DNA from: Verrucomicrobiota bacterium | GTDB taxonomy: Bacteria > Verrucomicrobiota > Verrucomicrobiia > Opitutales > Opitutaceae | Reading direction: 5' to 3' | Length of the DNA: 64,000 nucleotides | Assembly (NCBI GenBank): GCA_023443455.1 | Contig: JAEZUE010000101.1 | Span: 31,364-95,363, forward strand | Translations under genes and position numbers: made by a program | Shown here: positions 49,609 to 58,962 of the stretch, piece after piece | Position numbering within the stretch: position 1 is the first letter of the stretch | Layout: the number at the start of each line of letters is the position of its first letter | Notes under the pieces: model-generated | Seen by the model: only the letters and a program-made list of their open reading frames with translations | Told to the model about the DNA's origin: nothing | Databases searched by the model: none

Positions 49609-51243
49609 ATGGGCGACCAGGCACACAGGGCCGAGGGCGGCGAACGTTGGGCTCAGTGGCGCGACAACATCATCGGCCTGGGGGAGCAGTCGTCGCGAAA
49701 GAGCTACTACCCGGAGCTGCAGCGCCGGCTGGTCGAGCTCAACGACTCCGAGGCGAAGCTGCGCGCCATCTTCGACAGCACGCACGATGCGATCGTCATC
49801 CACGACTTCGAGGGACGCGTGGCCGATGTGAACGAGGCGATGCTGCGGCTTTTCCGGCTCGGGCGGGAACAGGTGGGCGACTATTCGATCGCGGACTTCA
49901 CGGCGGGCGAGGAGGCGCGGGGGCGGCTGCCTTCGATCTGGGCCCGCCTCCGGGAGGGCGGCGACCAGGTGTTCGAATGGCGCGTGCGGCGGCCCCTCGA
50001 CGGTTCCGAGTGCGATGTCGAGGTGTCGCTGCGCATCGGCTCCTGGGGCGGGCGCGAGCTGGTGGTGGCGGTGGTGCGCGACATCACCGAGCGCAAGCAG
50101 GCCGAGACCGAGCGGCACCGGCTCGAGGAAGAACTTGGCCAGATGCGGCGGCTGGAGTCGGTCGGGCGGCTCGCCGGCGGTATGGCGCACGATTTCAACA
50201 ACATGCTCACGCCCATCCTCAGCTACGCGACGATGTTGCGCGACGAGCTGCCGGCCGACGACGGGCGCCGGACGGATCTGACCGAGATCGTGCGCGCGGC
50301 GGAGCGGGCGCGGGACCTGGTGCGGCAGCTCCTGGCGTATTCACGAAGACAGACTTTCGCGCTCCGGCCGATCGACCTCAACGAACTGGTCCGCGGCTTC
50401 GAGCGCATGCTGCGACGCGTGCTGCGCGAGGACATCGAGCTCCGGCTCGAGCTCGCGGCCGAGCCCGTGCGGATCAAGGGCGACGTCGGTCAGATCGAGC
50501 AGACGCTGATGAACCTGGTCGTCAACGCGCAGGACGCCATGCCCTCGGGCGGCACGCTCACCATCGGCACGGCGGATCTGCCGGCCGGGGCGGGCAAGCC
50601 GCTCGCGCCGGAGGGGCCGCTCTCGCTGCTCCGCGTCACGGATACGGGTTTCGGCATGGATGCGGAGACCTGCGCGCGGGTCTTCGAGCCGTTCTTCACC
50701 ACCAAGGCGGTGGGCAAGGGCACGGGTCTGGGGCTGGCCTCCGCCTACGGGATCGTGCGGCAGCACGAGGGGCAGATCCTCGTCGACAGCGAGCCGGGCC
50801 GGGGCACGCGCTTCGAGTTGTACTTTCCCCGGTGCCACGGGGCCGGGGCGAATGGGGAGAAAGGCGCCGAACCGCGCCGGGCCATGGCGCGGGGCACGGG
50901 CACGATTCTGGTGGTCGAAGACCAGGAACAGGTGCGCCTGATGATGGTGAAGGTCCTGGAGCGCCTCGGCTATCGGGTGCTGGGCGCGGGCAGCGGGGAG
51001 GAGGCGATGGCTCGGATCGCCGAGTTGGGCCGGGCACCCGACCTCTTGATTTCCGATGTGGTCATGCCCGGTCTCAACGGCCGCGACCTTTATCGGCATC
51101 TGTCGGCCGAGCATCCGGGGCTGCCGGTCCTCTTCGTCTCGGGCTACGCGCCGGACCTCGACGAGGAGGCGGGCGAGGTGTTGAGCAAACCCTTCATGCC
51201 CGCGGATCTGGCGGCGCGGGTGAACCGGCTGCTGGCCGGGTAG
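49609..51243 (+). CDS. hybrid sensor histidine kinase (PAS-HisKA-HATPase-REC)
   Basis: A 544-residue soluble kinase. An N-terminal segment (RWAQWRDNIIGLGEQSSRKSYYPELQRRL, key piece RKSYYPELQRR) precedes a PAS domain (about 48-165; FDSTHDAIVIHDFEGRVADVNEAM). The phosphoacceptor His194 is in GGMAHDFNNML, and the ATPase domain has NLVVNAQDAM, DTGFGMD and GTGLGLASAYG. A receiver domain follows (about 430-544) with phospho-Asp483 in LLISDVVMPG. No membrane helix is present, so the signal is internal. It starts 4 bases after the ErcA-like gene; sensing the alcohol-oxidation state is the natural inference. No separate response regulator gene is adjacent. Confidence 0.92.
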   Translation: MGDQAHRAEGGERWAQWRDNIIGLGEQSSRKSYYPELQRRLVELNDSEAKLRAIFDSTHDAIVIHDFEGRVADVNEAMLRLFRLGREQVGDYSIADFTAGEEARGRLPSIWARLREGGDQVFEWRVRRPLDGSECDVEVSLRIGSWGGRELVVAVVRDITERKQAETERHRLEEELGQMRRLESVGRLAGGMAHDFNNMLTPILSYATMLRDELPADDGRRTDLTEIVRAAERARDLVRQLLAYSRRQTFALRPIDLNELVRGFERMLRRVLREDIELRLELAAEPVRIKGDVGQIEQTLMNLVVNAQDAMPSGGTLTIGTADLPAGAGKPLAPEGPLSLLRVTDTGFGMDAETCARVFEPFFTTKAVGKGTGLGLASAYGIVRQHEGQILVDSEPGRGTRFELYFPRCHGAGANGEKGAEPRRAMARGTGTILVVEDQEQVRLMMVKVLERLGYRVLGAGSGEEAMARIAELGRAPDLLISDVVMPGLNGRDLYRHLSAEHPGLPVLFVSGYAPDLDEEAGEVLSKPFMPADLAARVNRLLAG

Positions 51244-51340
51244 GGTGGCACACCTCCGCGGGATGAGGCGGTTTCGGGATGAGATGGTGCCACGCCACTG
51301 TTGCGCTCGCCGTACGGTGTGCCCAAGTGTGCGGCACTAG

Positions 51341-51910
51341 ATGAGACACTGTGCGCGTCTGTTCCTGTCGGTGCTGTCGCTTCTTGCCGTGTTGGCCTGC
51401 CCGATTGGCGCAGCGGCGGGCGTCGCGACGTCGGACGTGAATGGCAAGGCGCCTGAGTACCTGGCCCGATTGATCCGCGACGCCGACGCCGTGGATTTCA
51501 CCACCTACCGAGGCGCCAAGACCGTTGTGACGGATGGGGAGTGGCAACAGCGGATGGCCGCCGAGGTGCGCGCAGCGAAATACCGCATCCAGAGGTTTTC
51601 GTGCTTTTGCATCAGCTTCCCGGAGATCCGGTTCCTGAGGGCAGGCACTCCGGTGCTGCTGCTCACCTTTCACCACGGGACGAGGATCCGGATCTCGAGT
51701 GCGGAGGTGTCCGGCGATTTTGAAATCGGCAAGGATGCGTGTGGCTGGATCTGGAATATCGTGGTGGAACGGATGCCGCCCGGGGCCGACAAGATCGTTC
51801 CAGTGAAACGGGAAACGCCGAGGTCGGACCTCCGGCCGGAAGTCCATCCCGTGTTGCCCGATGACCAGAGGCCTGCGCTGCCCAAACCGGAGCTGCCGAA
51901 TGCGGAATAG
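51341..51910 (+). CDS. small exported protein of unknown function
   Basis: A 189-residue protein with a signal peptide (about 1-26, RLFLSVLSLLAVLACPIGAAA). The mature part has no recognised domain: APEYLARLIRDADAVDFTTYRGAKTVV, a Cys pair in FSCFCISFPEIRFLR, TFHHGTRIRISSAEVSGDF and a Pro-rich acidic tail. Its base composition is somewhat less GC-rich than its neighbours. It stands alone between the kinase and lysC. Confidence 0.6.
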   Translation: MRHCARLFLSVLSLLAVLACPIGAAAGVATSDVNGKAPEYLARLIRDADAVDFTTYRGAKTVVTDGEWQQRMAAEVRAAKYRIQRFSCFCISFPEIRFLRAGTPVLLLTFHHGTRIRISSAEVSGDFEIGKDACGWIWNIVVERMPPGADKIVPVKRETPRSDLRPEVHPVLPDDQRPALPKPELPNAE

Positions 51911-52075
51911 AAGCGGGCCTCGGTTTCTGGCGCGGCATTCACAGTGAAGCTCACGCCGCGCTGTGCGGGTTGTGCGGGCGGAGCGACTGTGTGGTCGGTT
52001 CAAACGTCCCCATCTGCACACACGTGCTTGCCAGCGCGGAAAACGGCCACTTACCTCGCCAGCCCTTTTCCCTCC

Positions 52076-53293
52076 ATGGCCCGCATTGTCCAAAAATACG
52101 GCGGCACGTCCGTCGGTGATATCGAGCGCATCAAGCGCGTTGCCCAGCGCATCAAGGAATGGCGCGACCAGGGCAACGAGCTTGTCGTTGTGGTCTCCGC
52201 CCGTGCGGGTGTGACCAACGAACTGATCGCCAAAGCCAAAGCCATCACCGCGCAGCCCGACGAGCGCGAGATGGACATGCTGCTGGCCATCGGCGAGCAG
52301 GAGACCATCGCGCTCACCGCGATGGCGCTGCAGGCCATCGGCGTGCCGGCCGTGTCGCGCACCGGCCAACAGGCCGGCATTGTCAGCGACTCGTTCCACA
52401 CCAAGGCCAAGATCAAGCGCTTCGAGGACTCCCCGCTCAACGCCGACCTCGCCGCCGGCAAGGTCGTCATCGTCGCCGGCTTCCAGGGCGTGAACGAGCA
52501 GGGCGAAACCACTACGCTCGGCCGCGGCGGTTCCGACCTCACCGCGATCGCCGTGTCGCACATCGTCAAGGCCGACATCTGCCAGATCTACACCGATGTC
52601 GACGGCGTCTACACGGCCGACCCGCGCATCGTCACCAAGGCTTCGAAGATCGAGGAGATCTCCTACGACGAGATGCTCGAGCTCGCCAGCTCCGGCTCGA
52701 AGGTCATGCAGTCCCGCTCGGTCGAATTCGCCCACAAGTACGGCGTCGATTTCGAGGTTCGTTCCAGCTTCAACAACAATCCCGGTACCATCGTGAAGGC
52801 AGAAACCAAATCCATGGAAGATGTCGTTGTCCGCGGCGTGGCCGCCGACAAGGACCAGGCGAAGATCGTCGTCAGCCACATCCCCGACAAGCCGGGCACG
52901 GCCGCGAAGGTCTTCACCGCGCTCGCCGGTGCGGCGATCGTCGTCGACATGATCGTGCAGAACATGGGCCGCGACGGCATCGCGAACCTCACCTTCACCG
53001 TGCCGAAGACCGAGACGGCCAAGGCCGAGAAGCTCGTCACGCAGGTGCTCGCCGAGGTCGGCGGCGGCAAGGTCGAGGTCTTCGAGAACATGGCCAAGCT
53101 CTCCATCGTGGGCGTGGGCATGAAGACGCACTCCGGCGTGGCCGCGAAGCTCTTCGAGTCGCTCGCCGCCGAGGGCATCAACATCGACCTGATCAGCACC
53201 TCCGAGATCAAGATTTCGGTGACGGTTGACGCCGCCCGCATCGACGACGCCCAGCGCGCCGTGCACACCGCCTTCGGTCTCGACTGCGCGTAA
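52076..53293 (+). CDS. lysC: aspartate kinase
   Basis: A 405-residue enzyme that phosphorylates aspartate, the first step to lysine, threonine and methionine. The kinase domain opens IVQKYGGTSVGDIERI and has VVVVSARAGVTNELI and TTLGRGGSDLTAIAV. Two ACT domains follow (about 270-405; VSHIPDKPGTAAKVFTALA, MAKLSIVGVGMKTHSGVAAKLF, GINIDLISTSEIKISVTVD), so feedback control by lysine and/or threonine is expected. Length is that of the alpha-type monofunctional enzyme. The start at 52076 (MARIVQKYGG) is clear. No lysine riboswitch is seen upstream. Confidence 0.96.
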   Translation: MARIVQKYGGTSVGDIERIKRVAQRIKEWRDQGNELVVVVSARAGVTNELIAKAKAITAQPDEREMDMLLAIGEQETIALTAMALQAIGVPAVSRTGQQAGIVSDSFHTKAKIKRFEDSPLNADLAAGKVVIVAGFQGVNEQGETTTLGRGGSDLTAIAVSHIVKADICQIYTDVDGVYTADPRIVTKASKIEEISYDEMLELASSGSKVMQSRSVEFAHKYGVDFEVRSSFNNNPGTIVKAETKSMEDVVVRGVAADKDQAKIVVSHIPDKPGTAAKVFTALAGAAIVVDMIVQNMGRDGIANLTFTVPKTETAKAEKLVTQVLAEVGGGKVEVFENMAKLSIVGVGMKTHSGVAAKLFESLAAEGINIDLISTSEIKISVTVDAARIDDAQRAVHTAFGLDCA

Positions 53294-53317
53294 GTCCGGC
53301 CATCATCTCCGCTTTCC

Positions 53318-53350
53318 GAGCCCGGTTCGCTTCGGCGACCGGGCTTTTTC
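53318..53350 (+). terminator. intrinsic terminator after lysC
   Basis: A GC-rich stem (GAGCCCGGTTCGC / GCGACCGGGCT) with a stable TTCG loop and a TTTTTC tail, 25 bases after the lysC stop. Confidence 0.85.
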
Positions 53351-53471
53351 GTGTCGAGCCATAGCGCCGGCGGACGCCACCTGAAAACGGGCGTCGACGA
53401 CAACCAACCGGACCGGAGAAATCGCCGGAGCGCCCGACGTCGAATTCCGGTATCCAGGGAAGGGAAGCAAA

Positions 53472-53500
53472 GAGGGCGGCTCCGGGGTGGAGCCGCCCTC
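53472..53500 (-). terminator. strong hairpin after the pyrophosphatase gene
   Basis: A 12-bp perfect stem, GAGGGCGGCTCC / GGAGCCGCCCTC, with a 5-base loop. On the minus strand it is followed by TTTGCTT. It lies 28 bases after the hppA stop. Confidence 0.8.
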
Positions 53501-53527
53501 GGGGCGAAACGGGTGGGGTGGAGCCGG

Positions 53528-55732
53528 TCAGAACAGCGTCACGGCGACGTTCACGCCGGCGGTGACGATGGACACCATGCTCATCAGCTTGATGAGGATG
53601 TTGAGGCTGGGGCCGGCGGTGTCCTTGAATGGGTCGCCGACGGTGTCGCCGATGACGGCGGCTTTGTGGGCGGAGGAGCCCTTGCCGCCGTGGTGACCTT
53701 CCTCGATGAACTTCTTGGCGTTGTCCCAGGCGCCGCCGGAGTTGGCCATGAAGACGGCGAGCACGAAGCCGCAGGAGAGGCCGCCGCCGAGCAGGCCGAA
53801 GACGCCGGGCACGCCGAAGACGATGCCGACGAGGATCGGCACGATCACGGCGAGCAAGGAGGGCACGATCATCTCGCGCTGGGCGCCGGCGGTGGAGATG
53901 GCCACGCAGCGGGCGTAGTCGGGCAGGTCGGTGCCGCCGAGGATGCCGGGCTTCTCTTTGAACTGGCGACGGACTTCCTCGACCATCTTGGCGGCGGCGC
54001 GGCCGACGGCGTTGATGGTGAGACCGCAGAACAGGAACGCCATCATCGCGCCGATGAACAGGCCGATGATCACCTTCGGGTTCATGAGGTTGACCTGGAA
54101 GTGGTCCATGAACTGGGTGAGGGTGGCGGTGAGGACCGGGATGGCCTGGCCGGCGACCTCGATGGTCTCCTGCTTGGCGTGGATCATCGCGATCTTCAGT
54201 TCCTCGACGTAGGAGGCGAGCAGGGCCAGCGCGGTGAGGGCGGCCGAGCCGATGGCGAAGCCCTTGCCGGTGGCGGCGGTGGTGTTGCCGAGGGCGTCGA
54301 GCGCGTCGGTGCGTTTGCGCACTTCGGGCCCGAGGCCGGCCATCTCGGCGTTGCCGCCGGCGTTGTCGGCGATGGGGCCGTAGGCGTCGGTGGCGAGCGT
54401 GATGCCGAGGGTGGAGAGCATGCCGACCGCGGCGATGCCGATGCCGTACAGGCCCATGGCCATCGTGGAGGGCTCGAAGGAGACCTTCCCGGCGGCGAAG
54501 ATGTAGGCCAGCGTGGTGCCGACGACGACGGAGAGGACCGGGATGACGGTGGACGTCATGCCGACGCCGAGACCGGAGATGATGACGGTGGCCGGGCCGG
54601 TGCGGGCGTTCTCGGCGATGTGCTGGGTGGGCTTGAACTCGTGCGAGGTGTAGTACTCGGTGGCCTTGCCGATCACGATGCCGGTGATCAGGCCGGTGAC
54701 GATCGAGCCCCAGATGCCGAGGTAGTTGGGAATCTCGAGGTAGCGCAGCACCAGGAAGGAGAGGATCGCGATCAGGACGGAGCTGAGGTTGATGCCGCGG
54801 CCCAGGGCGTTGAGCAGGTCGCGCTGGGTGGAGCCGCTCTTCACGCGCACCGCATACATGCCGATGATCGAGAGGATCGTGCCCACGCCGGCGATGACCA
54901 TCGGGGCGATGACGGACTTGTAGCCGGAAACCGGATCGCCGGCCTGCGCGAAGGCCGCGGCGCCCAGGGCGGCGGTGGCGAGCACGGAGCCGACGTAGGA
55001 TTCGTAGAGGTCGGCGCCCATGCCGGCGACGTCGCCGACGTTGTCGCCGACGTTGTCGGCGATGGTGGCGGGGTTGCGGGGGTCGTCTTCGGGGATGCCG
55101 GCCTCGACCTTGCCGACGAGGTCGGCGCCGACGTCGGCGGCCTTGGTGAAGATGCCGCCGCCGACGCGGGCGAAGAGCGCCTGGAGCGAGGCGCCCATGC
55201 CGAAGGTCAGCATGGTGGTCGTGATCATGACGAGCTTGTGCGACTCGTTGGCGTCATCGACGAAATAGTACAAGGCGACGAACCAGCCGGAGATGTCGAG
55301 CAGGGCGAGGCCGACGACCACCAGGCCCATGACGGCGCCGGAGCGGAAGGCCAGGCGCAGGCCGGCATCGAGGGATTTGGAGGCGGCGTGGGCGACGCGG
55401 GCGGCGGCGTAGGTGGCGGTCTTCATGCCGAAGAAGCCGGCCAGACCGGAGAAGAAGCCGCCGGTGAGGAAGGCGAACGGCACCCATTCGTTCTGGAGCT
55501 TGAGCCCGTAGGCGAGCCAGGCGAACAGGACGGTGAGGACGACGAAGAAGATGCCGACGATCTTGTATTGCTGTTTCAGATAGGCCATCGCGCCGGCGCG
55601 GACGTGGGCGGCGATCTGGGCCATCTTCTCGGAGCCTTCGGGCGCGGCCTTCATGCTGCGGTAGAAGGCCCACGCGAATCCCAGGGCGAGCAGGGAGGCG
55701 ATGGGGGTGATCCAGAAGAGCGGATGATGCAT
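53528..55732 (-). CDS. hppA: membrane-bound ion-translocating pyrophosphatase
   Basis: A 734-residue protein with about 16 membrane helices that hydrolyses pyrophosphate and pumps H+ and/or Na+. Hallmarks are GGGIFTKAADVGADLVGKVE, DDPRNPATIADNVGDNVGD, DAYGPIADNAGGNAEM, and near the C-terminus GGAWDNAKKFIE and HKAAVIGDTVGDPFKDTAGPS. The position that separates the two classes reads GNTTAATGKG, with Ala where K+-independent enzymes have Lys, so the K+-dependent class is indicated. Ion choice (Na+ or H+) cannot be settled from this. An unknown gene ends 50 bases upstream and is probably co-transcribed. Confidence 0.95.
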   Translation of the reverse strand: MHHPLFWITPIASLLALGFAWAFYRSMKAAPEGSEKMAQIAAHVRAGAMAYLKQQYKIVGIFFVVLTVLFAWLAYGLKLQNEWVPFAFLTGGFFSGLAGFFGMKTATYAAARVAHAASKSLDAGLRLAFRSGAVMGLVVVGLALLDISGWFVALYYFVDDANESHKLVMITTTMLTFGMGASLQALFARVGGGIFTKAADVGADLVGKVEAGIPEDDPRNPATIADNVGDNVGDVAGMGADLYESYVGSVLATAALGAAAFAQAGDPVSGYKSVIAPMVIAGVGTILSIIGMYAVRVKSGSTQRDLLNALGRGINLSSVLIAILSFLVLRYLEIPNYLGIWGSIVTGLITGIVIGKATEYYTSHEFKPTQHIAENARTGPATVIISGLGVGMTSTVIPVLSVVVGTTLAYIFAAGKVSFEPSTMAMGLYGIGIAAVGMLSTLGITLATDAYGPIADNAGGNAEMAGLGPEVRKRTDALDALGNTTAATGKGFAIGSAALTALALLASYVEELKIAMIHAKQETIEVAGQAIPVLTATLTQFMDHFQVNLMNPKVIIGLFIGAMMAFLFCGLTINAVGRAAAKMVEEVRRQFKEKPGILGGTDLPDYARCVAISTAGAQREMIVPSLLAVIVPILVGIVFGVPGVFGLLGGGLSCGFVLAVFMANSGGAWDNAKKFIEEGHHGGKGSSAHKAAVIGDTVGDPFKDTAGPSLNILIKLMSMVSIVTAGVNVAVTLF

Positions 55733-55782
55733 GGCGGGACTGGTTGGGAGAGGGGGAGCGGCTGGTTGCGTGGGAGGGGAGA

Positions 55783-56559
55783 TCAGGCGACCCAGGTCGT
55801 GAGGGCGGAGCGCCACCAGACGTGGTATTCGTTGTCCAATTGCTCGCGGGTGGGCATCGGGTAGTAGCGCAGCCCGGTGCGGTCGGCCACGTAGAAGCCG
55901 CCGAGCACGGTGCGGTAGAGGATCGAGGCGGAGGTGTCGCGGGCGACGACCTTGGTGGGTTTCGCGTAGCGGTTGCGCAGTTCCTTGAAGCAGTCGCGCA
56001 GGTGGTCGAGGTTGGGGTAGGGCAGGTTGGAGGCGTCGCCCTTCTCCGGGTCCTCGGCGATGCCGTCGAGGCGCAGTTCGGTGAAGACGATCTTCTCGAC
56101 CGAGACCGGGTTGCCGCGGTCGGTGATGTAGGCGGCGAACTCCTGGGGGCCGAGCTTGCTGGCCACGCGCGGGGTGACCGGGCAGATCTCCTGGTACAGG
56201 TGCAGGCCGCCGGTGGTGCTCGGGGCGGCGGGGGCGGGGTCGAGACCGAGCACGCGGCCGTCGTCGGTGGTGAGGTAGAGTTTGCCCAGCGCGGAGAGCG
56301 GCACGTGCTCGAGGGCGCGGTAGATCGAGAGATAGCTGGAGCGGCGGGGGCTGCCGTCCTCGTGGGGCACGCAGCGTTTTTCGGCCTCGCCGAGCCGGAG
56401 GTAATCGCAATGGAAGGACGGATCGACCTCGAAGAAGATCGCCTGGCCGCGGGAGCGTTTCTGGGAGCCGACGGCGTAGTAGTTGCCAAATTCCAGAGGT
56501 GGAAGGTGGGAGGCGATGAGAGCCTCGGGGATGACCGACAGGTACAGGTTAACTTTCAT
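55783..56559 (-). CDS. protein of unknown function upstream of hppA
   Basis: A 258-residue soluble protein without signal peptide or membrane segments. It opens MKVNLYLSVIPEALIASHLPP and has segments such as FGNYYAVGSQKRSRGQAIFFEVD, LGKLYLTTDDGRVLGLDP, GLHLYQEICPVTPRVAS and EYHVWWRSALTTWVA. The mixed alpha/beta make-up suggests a folded domain, but I recognise no family. It lies between the CoA-transferase terminator and hppA, so it probably leads a two-gene unit with hppA. Confidence 0.75.
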   Translation of the reverse strand: MKVNLYLSVIPEALIASHLPPLEFGNYYAVGSQKRSRGQAIFFEVDPSFHCDYLRLGEAEKRCVPHEDGSPRRSSYLSIYRALEHVPLSALGKLYLTTDDGRVLGLDPAPAAPSTTGGLHLYQEICPVTPRVASKLGPQEFAAYITDRGNPVSVEKIVFTELRLDGIAEDPEKGDASNLPYPNLDHLRDCFKELRNRYAKPTKVVARDTSASILYRTVLGGFYVADRTGLRYYPMPTREQLDNEYHVWWRSALTTWVA

Positions 56560-56606
56560 ATTTCGGGGTGGTTGGGGTTGGCCGTGAAAGCGGGGCCGGG
56601 GCGGGC

Positions 56607-56645
56607 AAAAAAACGGCGCGGGGGACAGGGTCCGCCGCGCCGTTT
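56607..56645 (-). terminator. intrinsic terminator of the propionate operon
   Basis: AAACGGCGCG / CGCGCCGTTT stem (10 bp) with a 15-base loop and a run of seven A on the plus strand (T on the minus), 11 bases after the CoA-transferase stop. Confidence 0.82.
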
Positions 56646-56655
56646 CGGTTGAGTG

Positions 56656-58152
56656 TTACGACTGCCAGACTACGCCTCGCATGTCGCCAGTCTTCAGGAA
56701 TTGCTGGTGCATGAGGAACGCGTTGCCGAGCGTCTGCGGCGTGTGGCCGTGCTCGGTGGCGCGCACGTAGCGCATGAGCTGGTCGCGGAAGACCGGGTCG
56801 GCGCATTTCTCGACGATGAGGTGCGCGCGCTCGACGGGGTCCTTGCCGCGCAGGTCGGCGACGCCGTGCTCGGTGACGACCACCTGCACGGAGTGCTCGC
56901 TGTGGTCCATGTGCGAGACCAGCGGGACGATCGTCGAGATCTTGCCGCCCTTCGCGGAGGAGGGGCAGGTGAAGATCGAGATGTAGGCGTTGCGGGTGAA
57001 GTCGCCGGAACCGCCGATGCCGTTCATGAGGTTGCTGCCCATGATGTGCGTCGAGTTCACGTTGCCGAAGATGTCGACCTCGATCGCGGTGTTGACCGTG
57101 ATGATACCGAGGCGGCGGACCAGTTCGGGGTTGTTGGTGATCTCCTGCGGGCGCAGCAGCACGCGCGGGCGGAAGAACTCGAGGTCCTCGTAGAACTTGG
57201 ACAGCACGTCCTTGCCGATGGTCAGGGAGGTGCCGGTGACGAACTTGACCTTGCCGGAGCGCACCAGGTCGATGACCGAGTCCTGGATGACCTCGGAGAA
57301 CATCTGGAACTGCGGGATGTCCGGGTTGGCGCCGAGGGCGCCGAGCACGGCGTTGGCGATGTTGCCCACGCCGGACTGGAGCGGGAGGAATTCGCGGGGG
57401 ATGCGCCCGACGGCGATCTCGTTGGCGAGGAACGCGGCGACGTTCTGACCGATCCGCGAGGTGGTCTCGTCGGCGGGCTCGAATCCGCCGACCTCGTCGG
57501 GGGCGTTGGTCTCGACGATGCCGACGATCTTCGATGGGTCGATCTTGACCGTGGGCGTGCCGATGCGGTCGGAGGGGCGCACGATCGGGATGGGCTGGCG
57601 GTGCGGGGGATCGAGCGGCTCGTAGATGTCGTGGAAGCCGCAGAGGCGGGGGGAATGGAAGCGGTTGATCTCGATGAGCACCTTCTTGGCGCTGCGCAGG
57701 AAGGTGGGGGCGGCACCGACCGAGGAGGTCAGCACGATCTGGCCGTCGGCGGTGATGTCGGCGGCCTCGACGATGGCCCAGTCGAACTGGCCGAGGAACC
57801 CGCAACGCACCTGCTGGGCGAGGTGCGAGAGGTGCATGTCGAAGAAGCGGGTCTTGCCGGCGTTGATGCTGTCGCGCAGCGACTTGTTGCTCTGGTAGGG
57901 CGTGCGCCACGAGATCGCATCGGCGCGGGCGAGCTCGCCGTCGAGCGAGTCGCCGGTGGAGGCGCCGGTGACGACGGCCACCTTGAAGGGGCGGCCGGCC
58001 TCGTGCTCGCTACGGGCGCGGGCGGCGAGGGCCTTCGGGATGACCTTGGCGGCGCCGGCGGGCGTGAAGCCGGAGAAACCGATGGTCTCGCCATTCTTGA
58101 TATGCGCGGCTGCTTCCTCGGGTGTGAGGGTCGGGAACGGTAGTTTCATCAT
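56656..58152 (-). CDS. acyl-CoA:carboxylate CoA-transferase (acetyl-CoA hydrolase/transferase family)
   Basis: A 498-residue class I CoA-transferase. It opens with GFSGFTPAGAAKVIPKALA and has VVTGASTGDSLDGELARADAI, LTSSVGAAPTFLRSAKKVLIEIN, LPLQSGVGNIANAVLGALG, MGSNLMNGIGGSGDFTRNA and VVTEHGVADLRGKDPVERAHL (key pieces of the succinate CoA-transferase group). In this cluster the best guess is propionyl-CoA:succinate or acetate:succinate CoA transfer, which would recycle CoA in propionate formation. It is the last gene of the minus-strand operon and its ATG overlaps the birA stop (ATGA). Confidence 0.88.
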   Translation of the reverse strand: MMKLPFPTLTPEEAAAHIKNGETIGFSGFTPAGAAKVIPKALAARARSEHEAGRPFKVAVVTGASTGDSLDGELARADAISWRTPYQSNKSLRDSINAGKTRFFDMHLSHLAQQVRCGFLGQFDWAIVEAADITADGQIVLTSSVGAAPTFLRSAKKVLIEINRFHSPRLCGFHDIYEPLDPPHRQPIPIVRPSDRIGTPTVKIDPSKIVGIVETNAPDEVGGFEPADETTSRIGQNVAAFLANEIAVGRIPREFLPLQSGVGNIANAVLGALGANPDIPQFQMFSEVIQDSVIDLVRSGKVKFVTGTSLTIGKDVLSKFYEDLEFFRPRVLLRPQEITNNPELVRRLGIITVNTAIEVDIFGNVNSTHIMGSNLMNGIGGSGDFTRNAYISIFTCPSSAKGGKISTIVPLVSHMDHSEHSVQVVVTEHGVADLRGKDPVERAHLIVEKCADPVFRDQLMRYVRATEHGHTPQTLGNAFLMHQQFLKTGDMRGVVWQS

Positions 58153-58952
58153 AAGTCGGAATTGGTCGGGAAATCGGTATCGGCCGGCAGGATCTCGCGT
58201 AGCAGCTCGACCTCGGCCGGGGCGAGCCAGCGCACGTCGCCATCGTCGACTTCGAGGCGGAGCCGGCCGTCGGCATCCACTCCGGCGAAGGTGCCCTCAG
58301 TCGCGACGTGATCGGGGCGGAGCGTGACGTGCACACGATGGCGGCGCCAAAAAGGCGTGAGCCGGAGCGTCAAATTCTCGGCATTCCCTGCGGCGATCTC
58401 GGCCTGGGCGGTCGCCAGGCGGGCGAGGATGGCATCGCGCACCTCGTTGCGGGCGGGGACGGGGGCGGCCAAGTCGGGCACGTGGGCGACGAGTCCCGCG
58501 AGGGAGGAGTCCACGATTTCAGGACGGTTGTCGAAGTTCACGCCCAGGCCCACGACGGCGGTAGCCGGGCCGAATCGTTCGACGAGGATGCCCGCCAGCT
58601 TGGCGCGGCCGACCATGATGTCGTTGGGCCAGCGCAGGCGGAGATCGGAAATACCAAACGACGCCAACGCGTCGCACAGCGCCCAGCCGGCGGCCAAGGG
58701 CAGGATGCTCCAGGCGATCGGGTCGCCGGGCGTGGGCAGCACCGCCGAGAGCCACAAGCCGCCGCGGTCGGAAACCCAAGACCGGGAGTGGCGGCCCCGC
58801 CCGGCGGTCTGCACTGCCGCGGTCACCGCGGACCAGGCGGGCAGTGCGGCCGCCTGGCGGTTGGTCGAGTCCGTCTCGTCGAGAACGCGGATGCTCCAAG
58901 CTGCTGCGCTGGACGGCAGTCGATTGGAAGGCGTCTCGACGAGAGCGGACAT
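58149..58952 (-). CDS. birA: biotin--[acetyl-CoA carboxylase] ligase
   Basis: A 267-residue enzyme that attaches biotin to carrier lysines. Motifs are ETDSTNRQAAA, the biotin loop QTAGRGRHSRSW (usual GRGRxGR/S), RWPNDIMVGRAKLAGILVE and VVGLGVNFDN, then a C-terminal SH3-like domain (TEGTFAGVDADGRLRLEVDDG). There is no N-terminal DNA-binding domain, so it is a ligase only. It lies 10 bases after the biotin-carrier gene, which is its obvious substrate; AccB is another. The start at 58952 gives MSALVETPSNRL. Confidence 0.93.
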   Translation of the reverse strand: MSALVETPSNRLPSSAAAWSIRVLDETDSTNRQAAALPAWSAVTAAVQTAGRGRHSRSWVSDRGGLWLSAVLPTPGDPIAWSILPLAAGWALCDALASFGISDLRLRWPNDIMVGRAKLAGILVERFGPATAVVGLGVNFDNRPEIVDSSLAGLVAHVPDLAAPVPARNEVRDAILARLATAQAEIAAGNAENLTLRLTPFWRRHRVHVTLRPDHVATEGTFAGVDADGRLRLEVDDGDVRWLAPAEVELLREILPADTDFPTNSDL

Positions 58953-58962
58953 GAACCGGAAC

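Noticed and set aside
51911..52075. Lysine riboswitch upstream of lysC
   Set aside because: Only about 165 bases are available and no recognisable lysine-riboswitch core or terminator/antiterminator pair is visible.
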